Virus record (IMG/VR): IMGVR_UViG_3300033821_000049
Coordinates: 1 to 55,196 of that record
Length of the DNA stretch: 55,196 bases
Reading direction: 5' to 3' (one strand)
Source: a virus
In this document: piece by piece, positions 1-9,412 of the stretch
How the letters are laid out: each line of letters opens with the position of its first letter
How positions within the stretch are numbered: position 1 is the stretch's first letter
Position numbers and translations under genes: made by a program
Notes under the pieces: model-generated
Database searches by the model: none
What the model was told of the DNA's origin: nothing
Seen by the model: only the letters and a program-made list of their open reading frames with translations

Positions 1-1
1 G

Positions 2-70
2 AAAATATTTAAAGCAAATACTGCAATTACACATCAGGAAGAGTTACGTACCCAGAATGTAAATCAATAA
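2..70 (+). CDS. 3' end of an upstream gene (partial)
   Basis: The window opens inside a reading frame of 22 codons that ends at TAA (68-70); its last residues read EELRTQNVNQ. A perfect inverted repeat that looks like a terminator starts at the stop codon, which supports a real gene end. Too little is left to name the protein. Confidence 0.45.
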   Translation, partial: KIFKANTAITHQEELRTQNVNQ

Positions 71-130
71 ATAATCCAAATATTTTTAGATTTTAATTAA
101 AAACACTTGGATTATTAAATAATTTTTTGT
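70..130 (+). terminator. Intrinsic terminator after the upstream gene
   Basis: A 10-bp perfect inverted repeat (AATAATCCAA at 70-79 and TTGGATTATT at 107-116) is followed by a T-rich run around 122-129. The loop is long (27 nt) and AT-rich, so efficiency is uncertain. It separates the upstream gene from the methyltransferase gene. Confidence 0.6.
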
Positions 131-463
131 AACTTTGACAAGTTTTTCATTTAAACTTCAATGGTCTGTCCTTCGGACGAGATTAAACACATTCAAATTC
201 AAAACTTTTTTAACTTCTGCGAATTTAAACAAAGATTACATTGTTTGTATTTAACTTCTTCGAATTTAAAGAAAATTTGTATCACGGGATAAAAATTTCC
301 AATTTTTTTCAAAAATCGAATCACAGTTCAAATATAATCATTAATATGATAAGTTCAAAGACTTTCCAAATAAATTTTAAATAATTTGCATATGAAATTT
401 ATTTTATATATTTTTACACCCAATTAAATAAAATATTAGTTTTTTAAATTAAATCCAATTAAG
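131..463 (+). promoter_or_regulatory. Gene-free leader upstream of the ParB-methyltransferase
   Basis: No supported gene lies here. It holds a small hairpin (GTCC-TTC-GGAC, about 167-177), a direct repeat pair (209-270) and a very AT-rich stretch before the start codon at 464. I see no clean TAnnTTTG promoter or GTATTTAT motif. It is probably a control region, but that rests only on position and repeat content. Confidence 0.35.
209..270 (+). repeat. Two near-identical 21-bp direct repeats
   Basis: TTTAACTTCTGCGAATTTAAA (209-229, written here as TTTAACTTCT + GCGAATTTAAA) recurs at 250-270 with one change (G to T). The copies are 41 bp apart, close to four helical turns. Each is a partial palindrome (TTAA...TTAA around TTCG/GCGAA). 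Such spacing fits paired protein-binding sites; the binding protein is unknown. Confidence 0.5.
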
Positions 464-1999
464 ATGAATGAAAATTTAACATCAAATGAAAATTCAATTG
501 ATATACCAACAATTGAAATAAATCCTGAATTAAAAAGTTTAATTTATCCTTTATCATCTGAAGAATATGAGCTTCTTGAAAAGAGTATAATTGATGATGG
601 TTGTAGAGATGCACTTATTCTTTGGAATAAAACAATTGTTGATGGGCATAACAGATATGAAATATGTCTTAAACATAATATATTATTTAATACAACCCAA
701 AAAGAATTTGAAAATATTGAATATGCTAAAGAATGGATAATAATTAATCAATTTGGAAGAAGAAATATAAATGATTATGAACGTGCACATTTAGCCAATA
801 TACTTAAAGATATTGAACAAAAAAGATTTACAGAAAAACAAAATGAAATAAAAACTCAAATAGCTGAAGGGGGTCCGCAGATATCTGCGGACCGTACCAA
901 ATTGGTTACGATAAAAAAAGGAAAACATAAAGGTGAAGTTAAATTAGTAACAATAGATTCTCGTGATGAACTTGCTAAAAAAGCTGGTGTTTCATATTTT
1001 ACAATTGATGAAGTAAAAAAAATAGATAATAGTGGTGATGAAGTTATAATAGATGCTACAAAAGCTGGTTCAATTAAAATAAGTCAAGCTGCATTATTGG
1101 TTGATAAAGATACGGATAAAAAAACTTTACAAAAAGCTAAAGAAGCACTTGAATTAATTAATAATGAAGCCAATGATAAAACAGTAGAAGAATTAAGAGC
1201 AGGTAAGAAAAAACTTAATGAGACTCTTAAAGAAATAAAAGCAAAAAAGAAATCAAAAAAACTTCAAGCAAAGAAAGCTGAATATATTGAAAAATTCAAG
1301 GCAGATATGATAATTATACCTGAAGTACATTTAATGGATTGTAAGGACTTTCTTAATACTTTTGAAGACAACTCAATTGAACTTTTATACACTGACCCGC
1401 CATATATGACAGATATTCCAGAAGGTAAAGTTGGAGAATTCGTTGAAAGCTGGTTGAATTTAGCAATTCAAAAGACCAAAAAATCAGGTCGAATGCTCAT
1501 ATTTTCAGGTGCATATCCAATGGAAATTCAAGCATATTTGAATGTGCTTTTAAATCAAGATAAATTTATTGTTGACACTCCTTTGGTTTGGGTATTTAAT
1601 AACACTTTGGGAGTTACACCAAAAATGAAATATAATCTTAACTACCAATTAATATGGCATTTATATAGTAAAGATTCACCAGAATTGGATATTTCAATTA
1701 CTAATGACATGTTGTCGGCTCAAGTAGAAAATGCACCTGATGGTCGCCAAGCAAATAAATTACACACATGGCAGAAGCCAGATGATTTAGCAATAAAACA
1801 TATTACGCAAACCACTAAAGAAGGAGATTTAGTCGTTGACCCTTTCACTTGTACTGGTACTTTCTTAATTGCAGCCAGTAAATTAGGCAGAATTGGTAAA
1901 GGTTGTGATAACAACCAAGCCAATCTGGACATAGCAATTAGCAGAGGGTGTAAATTAATAATCAATGAAGAAATAAAAGAAGAAGATAATGGAAACTGA
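464..1999 (+). CDS. ParB-like domain fused to a DNA methyltransferase
   Basis: The first 100 or so residues resemble ParB/Srx-type nuclease domains (VDGHNRYEI near residue 59). A lysine-rich, probably coiled linker follows at about 220-280. The C-terminal half is an amino-methyltransferase of the N6-adenine/N4-cytosine group, with catalytic DPPY at residues 311-314 and the AdoMet motif DPFTCTGTF at 459-467. Motif IV before motif I is the beta-class order. Phages use such enzymes to modify their own DNA against host restriction; the target sequence cannot be read from the gene. Residues around 138-143 are encoded by a perfect GC-rich 22-bp palindrome (872-893) that looks foreign to this AT-rich gene. 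The 3' end overlaps the next start by 11 nt, so the two genes are probably co-translated. Confidence 0.85.
   Translation: MNENLTSNENSIDIPTIEINPELKSLIYPLSSEEYELLEKSIIDDGCRDALILWNKTIVDGHNRYEICLKHNILFNTTQKEFENIEYAKEWIIINQFGRRNINDYERAHLANILKDIEQKRFTEKQNEIKTQIAEGGPQISADRTKLVTIKKGKHKGEVKLVTIDSRDELAKKAGVSYFTIDEVKKIDNSGDEVIIDATKAGSIKISQAALLVDKDTDKKTLQKAKEALELINNEANDKTVEELRAGKKKLNETLKEIKAKKKSKKLQAKKAEYIEKFKADMIIIPEVHLMDCKDFLNTFEDNSIELLYTDPPYMTDIPEGKVGEFVESWLNLAIQKTKKSGRMLIFSGAYPMEIQAYLNVLLNQDKFIVDTPLVWVFNNTLGVTPKMKYNLNYQLIWHLYSKDSPELDISITNDMLSAQVENAPDGRQANKLHTWQKPDDLAIKHITQTTKEGDLVVDPFTCTGTFLIAASKLGRIGKGCDNNQANLDIAISRGCKLIINEEIKEEDNGN
872..893. repeat. Perfect 22-bp GC-rich palindrome inside the methyltransferase gene
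   Basis: The half site GGTCCGCAGAT is followed immediately by its reverse complement. It sits in frame in the linker between the ParB-like and methyltransferase parts and is much richer in G+C than the sequence around it. In RNA it would form a very stable hairpin within the coding region. Confidence 0.85.
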
Positions 2000-2555
2000 T
2001 TCACAAGAAAAAGTAAAAAAAGATATTAAAGATACTGTCAGAGCAATTAGAAGTATAGAGAATCATGTTATTCCAAAATTAATATCTGGTACTATTATTG
2101 AAGTTGAATCAGAGAAAGATGAATTAAAAAAAACGCTTGACGTAAAGTCAGGCATTGATTATTTTCGAGAAGATCAATATGGTTTGCAGGGTATTGCATC
2201 AAGAGTACAGTTTGGATATATAAAAAATACGTTTACTATTAGAACTGAAAGAGAATCGGGTAACACTACTGAGTTAGAAAAAAGAATTTATGCAATTATA
2301 TATAGATATCTTTATCCTGAATTTACTTGGCAGGCGTATTTTGATAATTCAACTGATCTTAAATTATATAGTATTGCAATAATAAAAACAATTGATCTAT
2401 TTGGATATTATTTAACACATCCTAAAGAATTTAAAGAAAATGAATCAAATGCTAAATTTATATATATTGAGTGGGAGCGTTTAAAAGAAAAAAATCTCCG
2501 AATTAAGATTTATGAAGAAGCTAAAAAAGATTTTTATATAGATACACCTTTTTAA
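1989..2555 (+). CDS. Unknown protein coupled to the methyltransferase
   Basis: A 188-residue protein whose start overlaps the methyltransferase stop. A charged N-terminal helix (about 1-50) leads into a compact segment with LDVKSGIDYF near residue 50, GLQGIASR and FTIRTERESG. The D...SGID...FTIR arrangement loosely recalls small nuclease-like phage proteins, but I cannot identify a PD-(D/E)XK core with confidence. Coupling suggests a job linked to DNA modification. No signal peptide or membrane segment is seen. Confidence 0.7.
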   Translation: METDSQEKVKKDIKDTVRAIRSIENHVIPKLISGTIIEVESEKDELKKTLDVKSGIDYFREDQYGLQGIASRVQFGYIKNTFTIRTERESGNTTELEKRIYAIIYRYLYPEFTWQAYFDNSTDLKLYSIAIIKTIDLFGYYLTHPKEFKENESNAKFIYIEWERLKEKNLRIKIYEEAKKDFYIDTPF

Positions 2556-2597
2556 CATACCAGCATAACTTCACACTTTTTTAAATTTATATTTCAA

Positions 2598-2605
2598 GTA
2601 TTTAT
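2598..2605 (+). promoter_or_regulatory. GTATTTAT motif, candidate phage late promoter
   Basis: The octamer lies 22 nt before the start of the large baseplate gene and is the first of ten exact intergenic copies in this window. T4 late promoters also consist of a single short AT-rich -10 octamer, so this is a plausible counterpart. Start sites are not known. Confidence 0.45.
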
Positions 2606-2619
2606 TTAAAAAAGTATTA

Positions 2620-5600
2620 ATGGCAAGTGATAACAGCATAAATCAACCACAGACAATTTTTGCAGGTGCTACTTCGGGTAATGATTTTAGTAACAATGGT
2701 GGCAATTCAAGATTGTTGGTTAATTCAGCTAATTTAAGAAATGTGCTGGAATCAAGAAATTTATATACTCCTGATGTTGAATATCCGCTTAATCCAAACA
2801 GCGTACAAAAAGTTATAAATGCTATTAGTAGTATTGGTTCGGCACTTGCTCCATTTAGTGGTTTTGATTTAAAAAATAGTGCAATTGGTAATGTTGCAAG
2901 TCTTATTGGTAATAGTACACCATTGAGTGAAATTGGTTTGGTGATGTTGGGTAAACAATTTGCAATGAATTTTTCTTCACATATTGCACAACAAACATTA
3001 CCACAAATTGATTTGGGCGGTTTTCTTAAAGGTGGACAATTATTTAGAAAGAATGTCGATTATAAAATAACTAAAGTACCACAATCAGGATTTCAAAACT
3101 TTCTCGATGACCTGATATTCAATAATCCAACAAATAAAAATCCTTTTACAAAAAATCCAACCAATGATGATTATATTAATAATACTGGTACTGGACAATT
3201 AGGAAAATTATATGATGCAATAAATCAGAACATATATAAAGAGAGCAAATTGGATAGTAGCACACTTTATAGTGCAGCAAGCGGTGCTGGTGCAAAAATA
3301 TTACCAAGAGGTATTGTTTTAGGTGGAAATGATAAACAAGTAGGTACTGGTCAAGACGATAAAAGATTTTTTAATTTTGATAATAAATATTTTAACGCTT
3401 ATTTATCACATGATTTTGTAAAAAGTAGTATATCAATTACTAATGCAAATATAAGTATGATCAGTGCATATATCAATGAAGAAGGTGACAGTCCTGAATA
3501 TGCTCCTAATCAAGATTTTATAGATAATAATTTTGGTACTACTGAAAAAACTGTTGATACTAATAATGTCTGGAATGATAATGCTCAAAATCCTTGGGTT
3601 AATAACAATAAAGAATTTGGCAATGATAATATAGGTAATAAACTTATCTGGGGTAGAGATGGAATTACTAATGATGCAAATAATAATATTAATGATTTAC
3701 GTGGAACATCCAATCATGCTGATGAACAGGTAAATCCTTCTGGTTCAATAAATGCTCAATATAATATACGTGCGGGATTATTAGAATATACTCGAAATTT
3801 ATTAAATGCGACAAACGGAAAGATTGTTGATATAACAAGAAAAGCATTTACAAAGAATGGTAAGGTTGATGGATTTAATGGTTCTGCATTATGGAAAGCT
3901 AATTCAAGTACATATGCAAGTGACCCGAATAATAATATTGCTGGTGTAACTGGTGTACGTCAACATAGTAGTTTAGATCAATATGATAGATTTGCAAAAG
4001 CAATTAGATTCGATGGTAATCAGGTTTATGGCGGAAATAAAGATTCTGTAATTTATAAGTCAGTAATACCACGTATTCATCCAACACTTGAGAAAGACGG
4101 AACAATTAATCCAAAAAACTTAATGTTTTCAATTGAAAATCTTGCAGTTAGGGTATTAAGTAAAGATACATATGGTATTATTGATGATGAATATGGTTCA
4201 CCAATACCTGCGTGTGAGGTCGGTCCGTTCAATGGGCGAATCATGTGGTTTCCTCCATATAATCTTGAAATTCAGGAAACAAGTAGTGCTAAATTCGAAC
4301 CAACAATGATAATTGGTAGAAATGAACCAATGTATAACTATATAAGTTCAGAAAGAGGGGCAACACTTAGTTTTACATTACTTGTTGATTATCCACAGCA
4401 ATTAAAGAATTATGCTAATACGACAGGCAAACAAAGAGAAATTGCTGAGTTTTTTGCATTTGGCGGTGACCCATTCGTTGATAAATTCGTATCAATTGAA
4501 AATTATGAGTTCAAAATTGCTAAATTACAAAGTGATATTGAGACAATAAAAGGAAAAACAAAACCTGCAGAACCAAATGATCTTCCAGAAACAAAAATTA
4601 CAATTGTATTTCCAAATGACGTACCTTCAGTAAATGATAATCTTAATACAATTATTGATGATTTATATACAAAATATACTTATGAAATTTACGATGGATT
4701 ACCTTCATCAGATATTACAAGTTGGGGGTTAAATATTGATAGTTATTTTAAAACAGGTATAACACAATCTGCAATTGTTAATGGAAACCAAACATATAAA
4801 TTGACAGGTGGGAGTTCACAATATACTTCAGTGGGACTTACTGATCAATTTGGTAATAATGTATTAAATAATGCACTTTTTAATATTTTTAATGATGAAA
4901 ATAATAGAATTGTTTATAGTGTTTATATTCATGGTGCTGCATCTAAATTATTTTTAGGTGCAGGTGGTGCACAATACAATTATTTGTTGGGTGAAAGAAG
5001 AGCGCAGGCAGTACAAAATTTAGTTAAAGCAAAATTGGTTGCAATGTTCGGAGAATCTATTGCTGATAATATTGAAGTTACTTGGGATACTGTGCTTGGT
5101 GAAAGCGTTGGTGATGTTCAGGCAAGCGATGCTACTGCTACAAAAGCAGCTATTCCATATAAAGAAACTAAACAAGCGAGATATGCAGAAATTGATATTC
5201 ATAAGAATGGTAGAACATTACCACCAGTAAAGGCAGATTTAAGTCCAACAGACACAACTAATATTTCAAAATTACAATCACAAATTGAAGCTACCAAGAC
5301 TCAGATCAGACAAATAAAAACCAGCTTATCTTGTGTATTAAATGAGAGAGGAACGACTACTGCAAATGGTACTACTGATACAGGAATTCTTCATGGTTTT
5401 GATTCAATTAGCGGTAATTATTATTATCCAGTATTTCATAGTCAAACACCTGAAGATATGCATAAAAGATTAACATTTTTACATCAATGTCAAAGACAAG
5501 GTGCTTCAAAAAGATGGAATAGTCCTGACCCTGCAAATGCTACAGGACCTGCCAGTATATCTGCAAAAAATTCAGTATTTGGTCGTCAGCCAATATGTAT

Positions 5601-5988
5601 TTTAAGGGTAGGTGACTTTTTTTACACAAAGGTTATAATTGAAAATTATACTATTGATTATTCTGATACTACTTGGGATATGAACCCAGAAGGTTTTGGT
5701 ATGCAACCAATGTTAGCAAAAGTTACTTTACAATTGAAGTTAATCGGTGGTCAATCATTAAAAGGACCGATTGATGCTTTGCAGAATGCAGTTACTTTCA
5801 ATTATTATGCAAACTCTTCTTATACAAATGCTGGTATGTATAAATTACCTTCAAAACAAGCTGATAAACAAGAGTCATTTATTAGAGAAATATTGACTGC
5901 CGAACAAGCACAAATGAAGACAATTGATGATGAGCGTACAGTAAAAGCAATAATTAATTCGGTAATACAAAACAATTTAATGGGTTAA
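2620..5988 (+). CDS. Large baseplate/tail structural protein with OmpA-like domain
   Basis: This 1122-residue protein is Asn- and Gly-rich and lacks a signal peptide or membrane segment. Residues about 765-866 resemble an OmpA-like peptidoglycan-binding domain: a strand with VYIHGAAS, a helix with YNYLLGERRAQAV and a final strand with YAEIDIH. Two coiled stretches flank it (about 625-640 and 880-900). The C-terminal 150 residues (FYTKVIIENYTIDY... GFGMQPMLAKVTLQL) look like a baseplate-type beta domain. It is followed after 17 nt by the gp53-like gene, which supports a baseplate role. I infer that the OmpA-like domain lets the tail engage the host cell wall. The exact T4 counterpart is not clear. 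Confidence 0.7.
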   Translation: MASDNSINQPQTIFAGATSGNDFSNNGGNSRLLVNSANLRNVLESRNLYTPDVEYPLNPNSVQKVINAISSIGSALAPFSGFDLKNSAIGNVASLIGNSTPLSEIGLVMLGKQFAMNFSSHIAQQTLPQIDLGGFLKGGQLFRKNVDYKITKVPQSGFQNFLDDLIFNNPTNKNPFTKNPTNDDYINNTGTGQLGKLYDAINQNIYKESKLDSSTLYSAASGAGAKILPRGIVLGGNDKQVGTGQDDKRFFNFDNKYFNAYLSHDFVKSSISITNANISMISAYINEEGDSPEYAPNQDFIDNNFGTTEKTVDTNNVWNDNAQNPWVNNNKEFGNDNIGNKLIWGRDGITNDANNNINDLRGTSNHADEQVNPSGSINAQYNIRAGLLEYTRNLLNATNGKIVDITRKAFTKNGKVDGFNGSALWKANSSTYASDPNNNIAGVTGVRQHSSLDQYDRFAKAIRFDGNQVYGGNKDSVIYKSVIPRIHPTLEKDGTINPKNLMFSIENLAVRVLSKDTYGIIDDEYGSPIPACEVGPFNGRIMWFPPYNLEIQETSSAKFEPTMIIGRNEPMYNYISSERGATLSFTLLVDYPQQLKNYANTTGKQREIAEFFAFGGDPFVDKFVSIENYEFKIAKLQSDIETIKGKTKPAEPNDLPETKITIVFPNDVPSVNDNLNTIIDDLYTKYTYEIYDGLPSSDITSWGLNIDSYFKTGITQSAIVNGNQTYKLTGGSSQYTSVGLTDQFGNNVLNNALFNIFNDENNRIVYSVYIHGAASKLFLGAGGAQYNYLLGERRAQAVQNLVKAKLVAMFGESIADNIEVTWDTVLGESVGDVQASDATATKAAIPYKETKQARYAEIDIHKNGRTLPPVKADLSPTDTTNISKLQSQIEATKTQIRQIKTSLSCVLNERGTTTANGTTDTGILHGFDSISGNYYYPVFHSQTPEDMHKRLTFLHQCQRQGASKRWNSPDPANATGPASISAKNSVFGRQPICILRVGDFFYTKVIIENYTIDYSDTTWDMNPEGFGMQPMLAKVTLQLKLIGGQSLKGPIDALQNAVTFNYYANSSYTNAGMYKLPSKQADKQESFIREILTAEQAQMKTIDDERTVKAIINSVIQNNLMG

Positions 5989-6005
5989 TTTAAAATTATT
6001 TAATT

Positions 6006-6320
6006 ATGCCAAATATAGATTATGACAGATATGCAATATTAAGAAATGGTGATGGCACTGTTGATGCGATGCCATATGTTAATTTACCTGTAAATCCAAG
6101 TGATAAATATGAATATTGGAATTCGGATTTCAGCAGAATGGACAAACTTAGTCAAAAATATTATGGAAATCCGTTTTATGATTTCTTTATTTTATACGCA
6201 AATGGTCAATTTGCTTCAGAATTCGACATACCTGATGGCACACTGATTAGAATACCATTTCCTTTAACTAAGGTTAAGGGAGATTACGAAGCAATATTAA
6301 CTGCATATAAAATGCAATAA
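6006..6320 (+). CDS. Baseplate wedge protein, gp53-like
   Basis: A 104-residue protein whose core (NSDFSRMDKLSQKYYGNP, then FFILYANG) matches the short LysM/tail-protein-X-like fold of T4 gp53 relatives: a helix, then a YYGNPxxxxFI motif, then an IPDGTLIRIP strand. In T4, gp53 completes the wedge. It directly follows the large baseplate gene and ends just before a host-type promoter and a homing endonuclease, so it is the last gene of this structural unit. Confidence 0.75.
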   Translation: MPNIDYDRYAILRNGDGTVDAMPYVNLPVNPSDKYEYWNSDFSRMDKLSQKYYGNPFYDFFILYANGQFASEFDIPDGTLIRIPFPLTKVKGDYEAILTAYKMQ

Positions 6321-6323
6321 CTC

Positions 6324-6354
6324 TTGACAATCTAAATTAAAATGATTATGTTTG
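6324..6354 (+). promoter_or_regulatory. Host-type promoter (TTG-N20-TATGTTTG)
   Basis: TTG at 6324-6326 and TATGTTTG at 6347-6354 are separated by exactly 20 nt, which fits the Bacteroidota -33/-7 consensus (TTTG, TAnnTTTG). It overlaps the most upstream ATG (6342) of the endonuclease frame, so translation more likely starts at 6375. Confidence 0.6.
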
Positions 6355-6374
6355 CAATTGCTAAAATTGTAAAC

Positions 6375-7448
6375 ATGAATTGGACAGATAATGAAATTCA
6401 ATTTCTAATAAATAATTATCCTGAAAATGGTATTCATTTTTGTGCACATAACTTAAATAAAACTAATATTTCAATTGAAAGAAAGGCAGGTCGTCTAAAA
6501 ATTTTTAAAAATTCAAGAAGTATTAGTTGGACTGAAAAAGATGAAAAATTTTTAATAAATAACTATTCAAAATATGGTGTAAAATTTTGTTCAGATAGTT
6601 TAAAGAGAACAGAGGGGGCAATAATAACGAAAGCAAGAAGATTAAAAATAAAATATAGAAAAAATTTAACAAAAGATGAATGTACTTTAATATGTAAAAA
6701 ATATAATAATTATACCGAATTTTATAAAAATGAATTCAAGTTATATAATTTTATATTTTTAAGAGGATGGTTGGATGAATTAACTCATCATATGATTAGA
6801 ATAAAAAATAAATCTATTTTTTGGACAAAAGAAGATTGCATTAAAGAATCTTCAAAATATAAAACAATTAAAGAATGGATTAAAAATTCAAGATCGTCAT
6901 ATAGAGCAGCACACATAAATAAATGGTTTGAAGAATGCTCTTCAAATATGATTAAATTAGGCAGTAGACAATTAAGAGCAATATACTCTTTTGAATTTAG
7001 TGACAATCATGTATATGTAGGATTAACATACTCACCTGAAATTAGAAAAAAATATCATTTAAATAATGAGAATAGTCCAATTTATCAACATATAATAAAA
7101 AGTAAAATAATTCCTGAGTTTAAAATATTAACAGATTATCTTGAAAGGGATATTGCATCAATTAAAGAGGGTGATATATTAAATGGTTATATTGGTTGTG
7201 GTTGGATAGCTTTAAATAAAGTTAAAACAGGTGGTTTGGGTGGTAATCGTCTTATTTGGAATAAAAATAATTGTATAATTGAAGCAAAAAAATATAAAAC
7301 AAGAAAAGAATTTAGTTTAAAAAACAATAGTGCATATGGTTCAGCAAGAAGAAATGGATGGTTAAACGACTGTTGTACTCATATGAAACCAATAAATTTT
7401 ATATATGAAAAAAAAGATTGTAGTAGTGTTTTCCTCACACTTGGGTGA
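6375..7448 (+). CDS. GIY-YIG homing endonuclease with SANT-like and NUMOD-like repeats
   Basis: I place the start at ATG 6375 (MNWTDNEI) because 6342-6374 overlaps a host-type promoter and adds an unrelated leader. Two tandem SANT/Myb-like DNA-binding units come first (WTDNEIQFLINNYP, WTEKDEKFLINNYS). Next are helical repeats ending GWL...HM, then a GIY-YIG-type nuclease core (IYSFEFSDNHVYVGLTY), then one more GWL...HM repeat. It is a relative of the nuclease at 17469. It is a free-standing mobile gene between the baseplate and sugar operons. Its last 44 nt overlap the next gene in another frame and it ends at TGA. Confidence 0.75.
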   Translation: MNWTDNEIQFLINNYPENGIHFCAHNLNKTNISIERKAGRLKIFKNSRSISWTEKDEKFLINNYSKYGVKFCSDSLKRTEGAIITKARRLKIKYRKNLTKDECTLICKKYNNYTEFYKNEFKLYNFIFLRGWLDELTHHMIRIKNKSIFWTKEDCIKESSKYKTIKEWIKNSRSSYRAAHINKWFEECSSNMIKLGSRQLRAIYSFEFSDNHVYVGLTYSPEIRKKYHLNNENSPIYQHIIKSKIIPEFKILTDYLERDIASIKEGDILNGYIGCGWIALNKVKTGGLGGNRLIWNKNNCIIEAKKYKTRKEFSLKNNSAYGSARRNGWLNDCCTHMKPINFIYEKKDCSSVFLTLG

Positions 7449-8718
7449 TGAAATTAATAATAAATTTATTAAACATATTGATGATACTATTGGTGTAAAT
7501 CATGAGGTTGTGTGTTATACCAATTATAATCAGTTTAGTCTTTCTGAAATATACAATAAAGCTATTAAAGAGCATAATAGTCCCGATGCAATTTTTGTAT
7601 TTTGTCACCCGGATATTGTTATTAAAACTCGCACGTGGGGTAGATTATTATTAAGTAAATTTAATAACAGTGATTTTAGCATAATTGGAGTAGCTGGCAC
7701 TACATTTTTGGACACTAATGCTCAGTGGTGGTCCTCTCGGTCAACCATGTGCGGAGTCGTAGAGCATACTGATGGCATTCAAACATGGGTAAGTGAATAT
7801 GCAGTACCAATTAAAGGATATACAAAACCAGTTGTTTTGGTTGATGGTGTGTTTATGGCTGTTGATTGTGATAGACTACAACATCAATGGGATGAAGATT
7901 TTAAAGGCTTCCATCTCTATGATTTAGGACTTTGCATTCCTAATTATTTGGACGGGTGTGAAATTGGTGTTACGACTGATATAAGAATATTACATCAGTC
8001 AGTAGGTATGGTAAATGAACAATGGGAAAATAATAGAAAACAGTTTGCAGAAAAATATAAAGATGAATTGCCACTTTATTACTCAGCAGGTGATGTTGAC
8101 GACATTCTTGTTAATATAATAACAAGAACGCATAATAGACATACAAATTTTATAATTTGTCGAGAATCAATATTACAACAGTCATATAAAAATATTAATC
8201 ATATTGTTGGCACAGATACTGAATGTGATTATTATAATGCAATTAAATTATCGCCTAAAGAAGTTCAACAGCCTCAATTAATGCCAGAGTATAAAACATA
8301 TCCAGCACCTTGGAATTTACATTTAAATGAATTAAATACTTATGTTAAAAATGGTTGGATAAGTTATTTGGATGATGATGATATGTTTAGTAATCGTAAT
8401 GCAGTTAAAATTATTGTAAATAATGTTGATAATGACGACCAACTTTTACTTTGGAGAGTAAATATTAAATTAAGTAACAATAGCTGGATTGTGCCAAGCA
8501 ATGAAGCATTTGGAAGAAAAATTGAAGCTGGAAATTTTTCAGGAATTGGCATGATGTTTCATAGCAAACATTTGCCAGTTGATTGGGGTTCATGGAGTTA
8601 TGGTGATTTCAGAGTAGTTAGTCAATTATTAGCAAAAAAATTAAAACCTAAATGGATTGATTTAGTTTTAACAGAAACTCAAGGCACACCAAATAATGGG
8701 AGAATACCAAATGTTTAA
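7405..8718 (+). CDS. Two-domain glycosyltransferase (StrF-like plus GT2-like)
   Basis: The N-terminal part (about 1-220) resembles the GT2-type StrF family: KKIVVVFSSHLGD, a DAIFVFCHPDIVI strand, WGRLLLSKF and GVFMAVDCDRL. From about residue 230 a second transferase-like domain begins (NIITRTHNRHTNF) and reaches an acidic DDDD cluster in ISYLDDDDMF, a possible metal-binding site. It opens a tightly packed sugar operon of cytoplasmic enzymes. The start lies inside the preceding endonuclease frame. The acceptor may be a virion protein, phage DNA or the host surface. Confidence 0.65.
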   Translation: MKKKIVVVFSSHLGDEINNKFIKHIDDTIGVNHEVVCYTNYNQFSLSEIYNKAIKEHNSPDAIFVFCHPDIVIKTRTWGRLLLSKFNNSDFSIIGVAGTTFLDTNAQWWSSRSTMCGVVEHTDGIQTWVSEYAVPIKGYTKPVVLVDGVFMAVDCDRLQHQWDEDFKGFHLYDLGLCIPNYLDGCEIGVTTDIRILHQSVGMVNEQWENNRKQFAEKYKDELPLYYSAGDVDDILVNIITRTHNRHTNFIICRESILQQSYKNINHIVGTDTECDYYNAIKLSPKEVQQPQLMPEYKTYPAPWNLHLNELNTYVKNGWISYLDDDDMFSNRNAVKIIVNNVDNDDQLLLWRVNIKLSNNSWIVPSNEAFGRKIEAGNFSGIGMMFHSKHLPVDWGSWSYGDFRVVSQLLAKKLKPKWIDLVLTETQGTPNNGRIPNV

Positions 8719-8726
8719 ACCTTTTA

Positions 8727-9398
8727 ATGAATATATTTAATGTTGCAACATATAAAAGAGACACATGTTTATTTAAAACTATTGATTCAATATACAATCA
8801 AGCAGATGTTATTAATATTGCATTAAATTCACATAAGGAAGTGCCTGATAAATTACAGAACGATTCTAAGATTAATTGTTTTATTACAGATAATTCAATT
8901 GGTGACGGATTTAAGTTTTTAAAACTAGAAGAATCTGATGGTTATTTTTTTACAATAGATGACGATCTTATATATCCAAAAAACTATGCAGAATATTTAA
9001 TTGAGAAATTTGAATATTATAAAAGAAATTTTATTGTATCATTACATGGTAGAAACTTTTTACAACATCCAGTTCAATCGTATTATCGTTCTCAGCATGA
9101 GAATTACAGGTGCTTGGGCACTGTTTTAAATGATGTTATGGTTGAACTTGGTGGTACAGGAGTTATGATGTTTCATACTGATTTACTTAAATTCTCATAC
9201 AAAGATATTTTATCTGCCAATATGGGAGATATTTGGTTAGCAAAATTTGCACATGAAAAGAACATTAAAATTGTTTGTATTAAACACGATGAAAAGTATT
9301 TAGGTTATCAGAGTGAAGTTGGAAATGATACTATTTTTAATAAAAATGCATATAATGATAATGTACAAACTGAGCTTGTAAATAAAATTAAATTTTAA
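8727..9398 (+). CDS. Glycosyltransferase, GT-A-like
   Basis: A 223-residue protein that starts like GT2 enzymes (MNIFNVATYKRD) and carries an aspartate cluster, FTIDDDLIYP, near residue 77, placed like a GT-A metal-binding DxD. The GGTGVMMFHTDLL segment fits the acceptor side of the fold. It starts 8 nt after the preceding gene and belongs to the same operon. Donor and acceptor are unknown. Confidence 0.6.
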   Translation: MNIFNVATYKRDTCLFKTIDSIYNQADVINIALNSHKEVPDKLQNDSKINCFITDNSIGDGFKFLKLEESDGYFFTIDDDLIYPKNYAEYLIEKFEYYKRNFIVSLHGRNFLQHPVQSYYRSQHENYRCLGTVLNDVMVELGGTGVMMFHTDLLKFSYKDILSANMGDIWLAKFAHEKNIKIVCIKHDEKYLGYQSEVGNDTIFNKNAYNDNVQTELVNKIKF

Positions 9399-9412
9399 AA
9401 CTGTTAATTATA

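Noticed and set aside
6342-6374. More upstream start of the first endonuclease
   Set aside because: It overlaps the -7 box of a host-type promoter and adds a leader that does not belong to the SANT-like domain.
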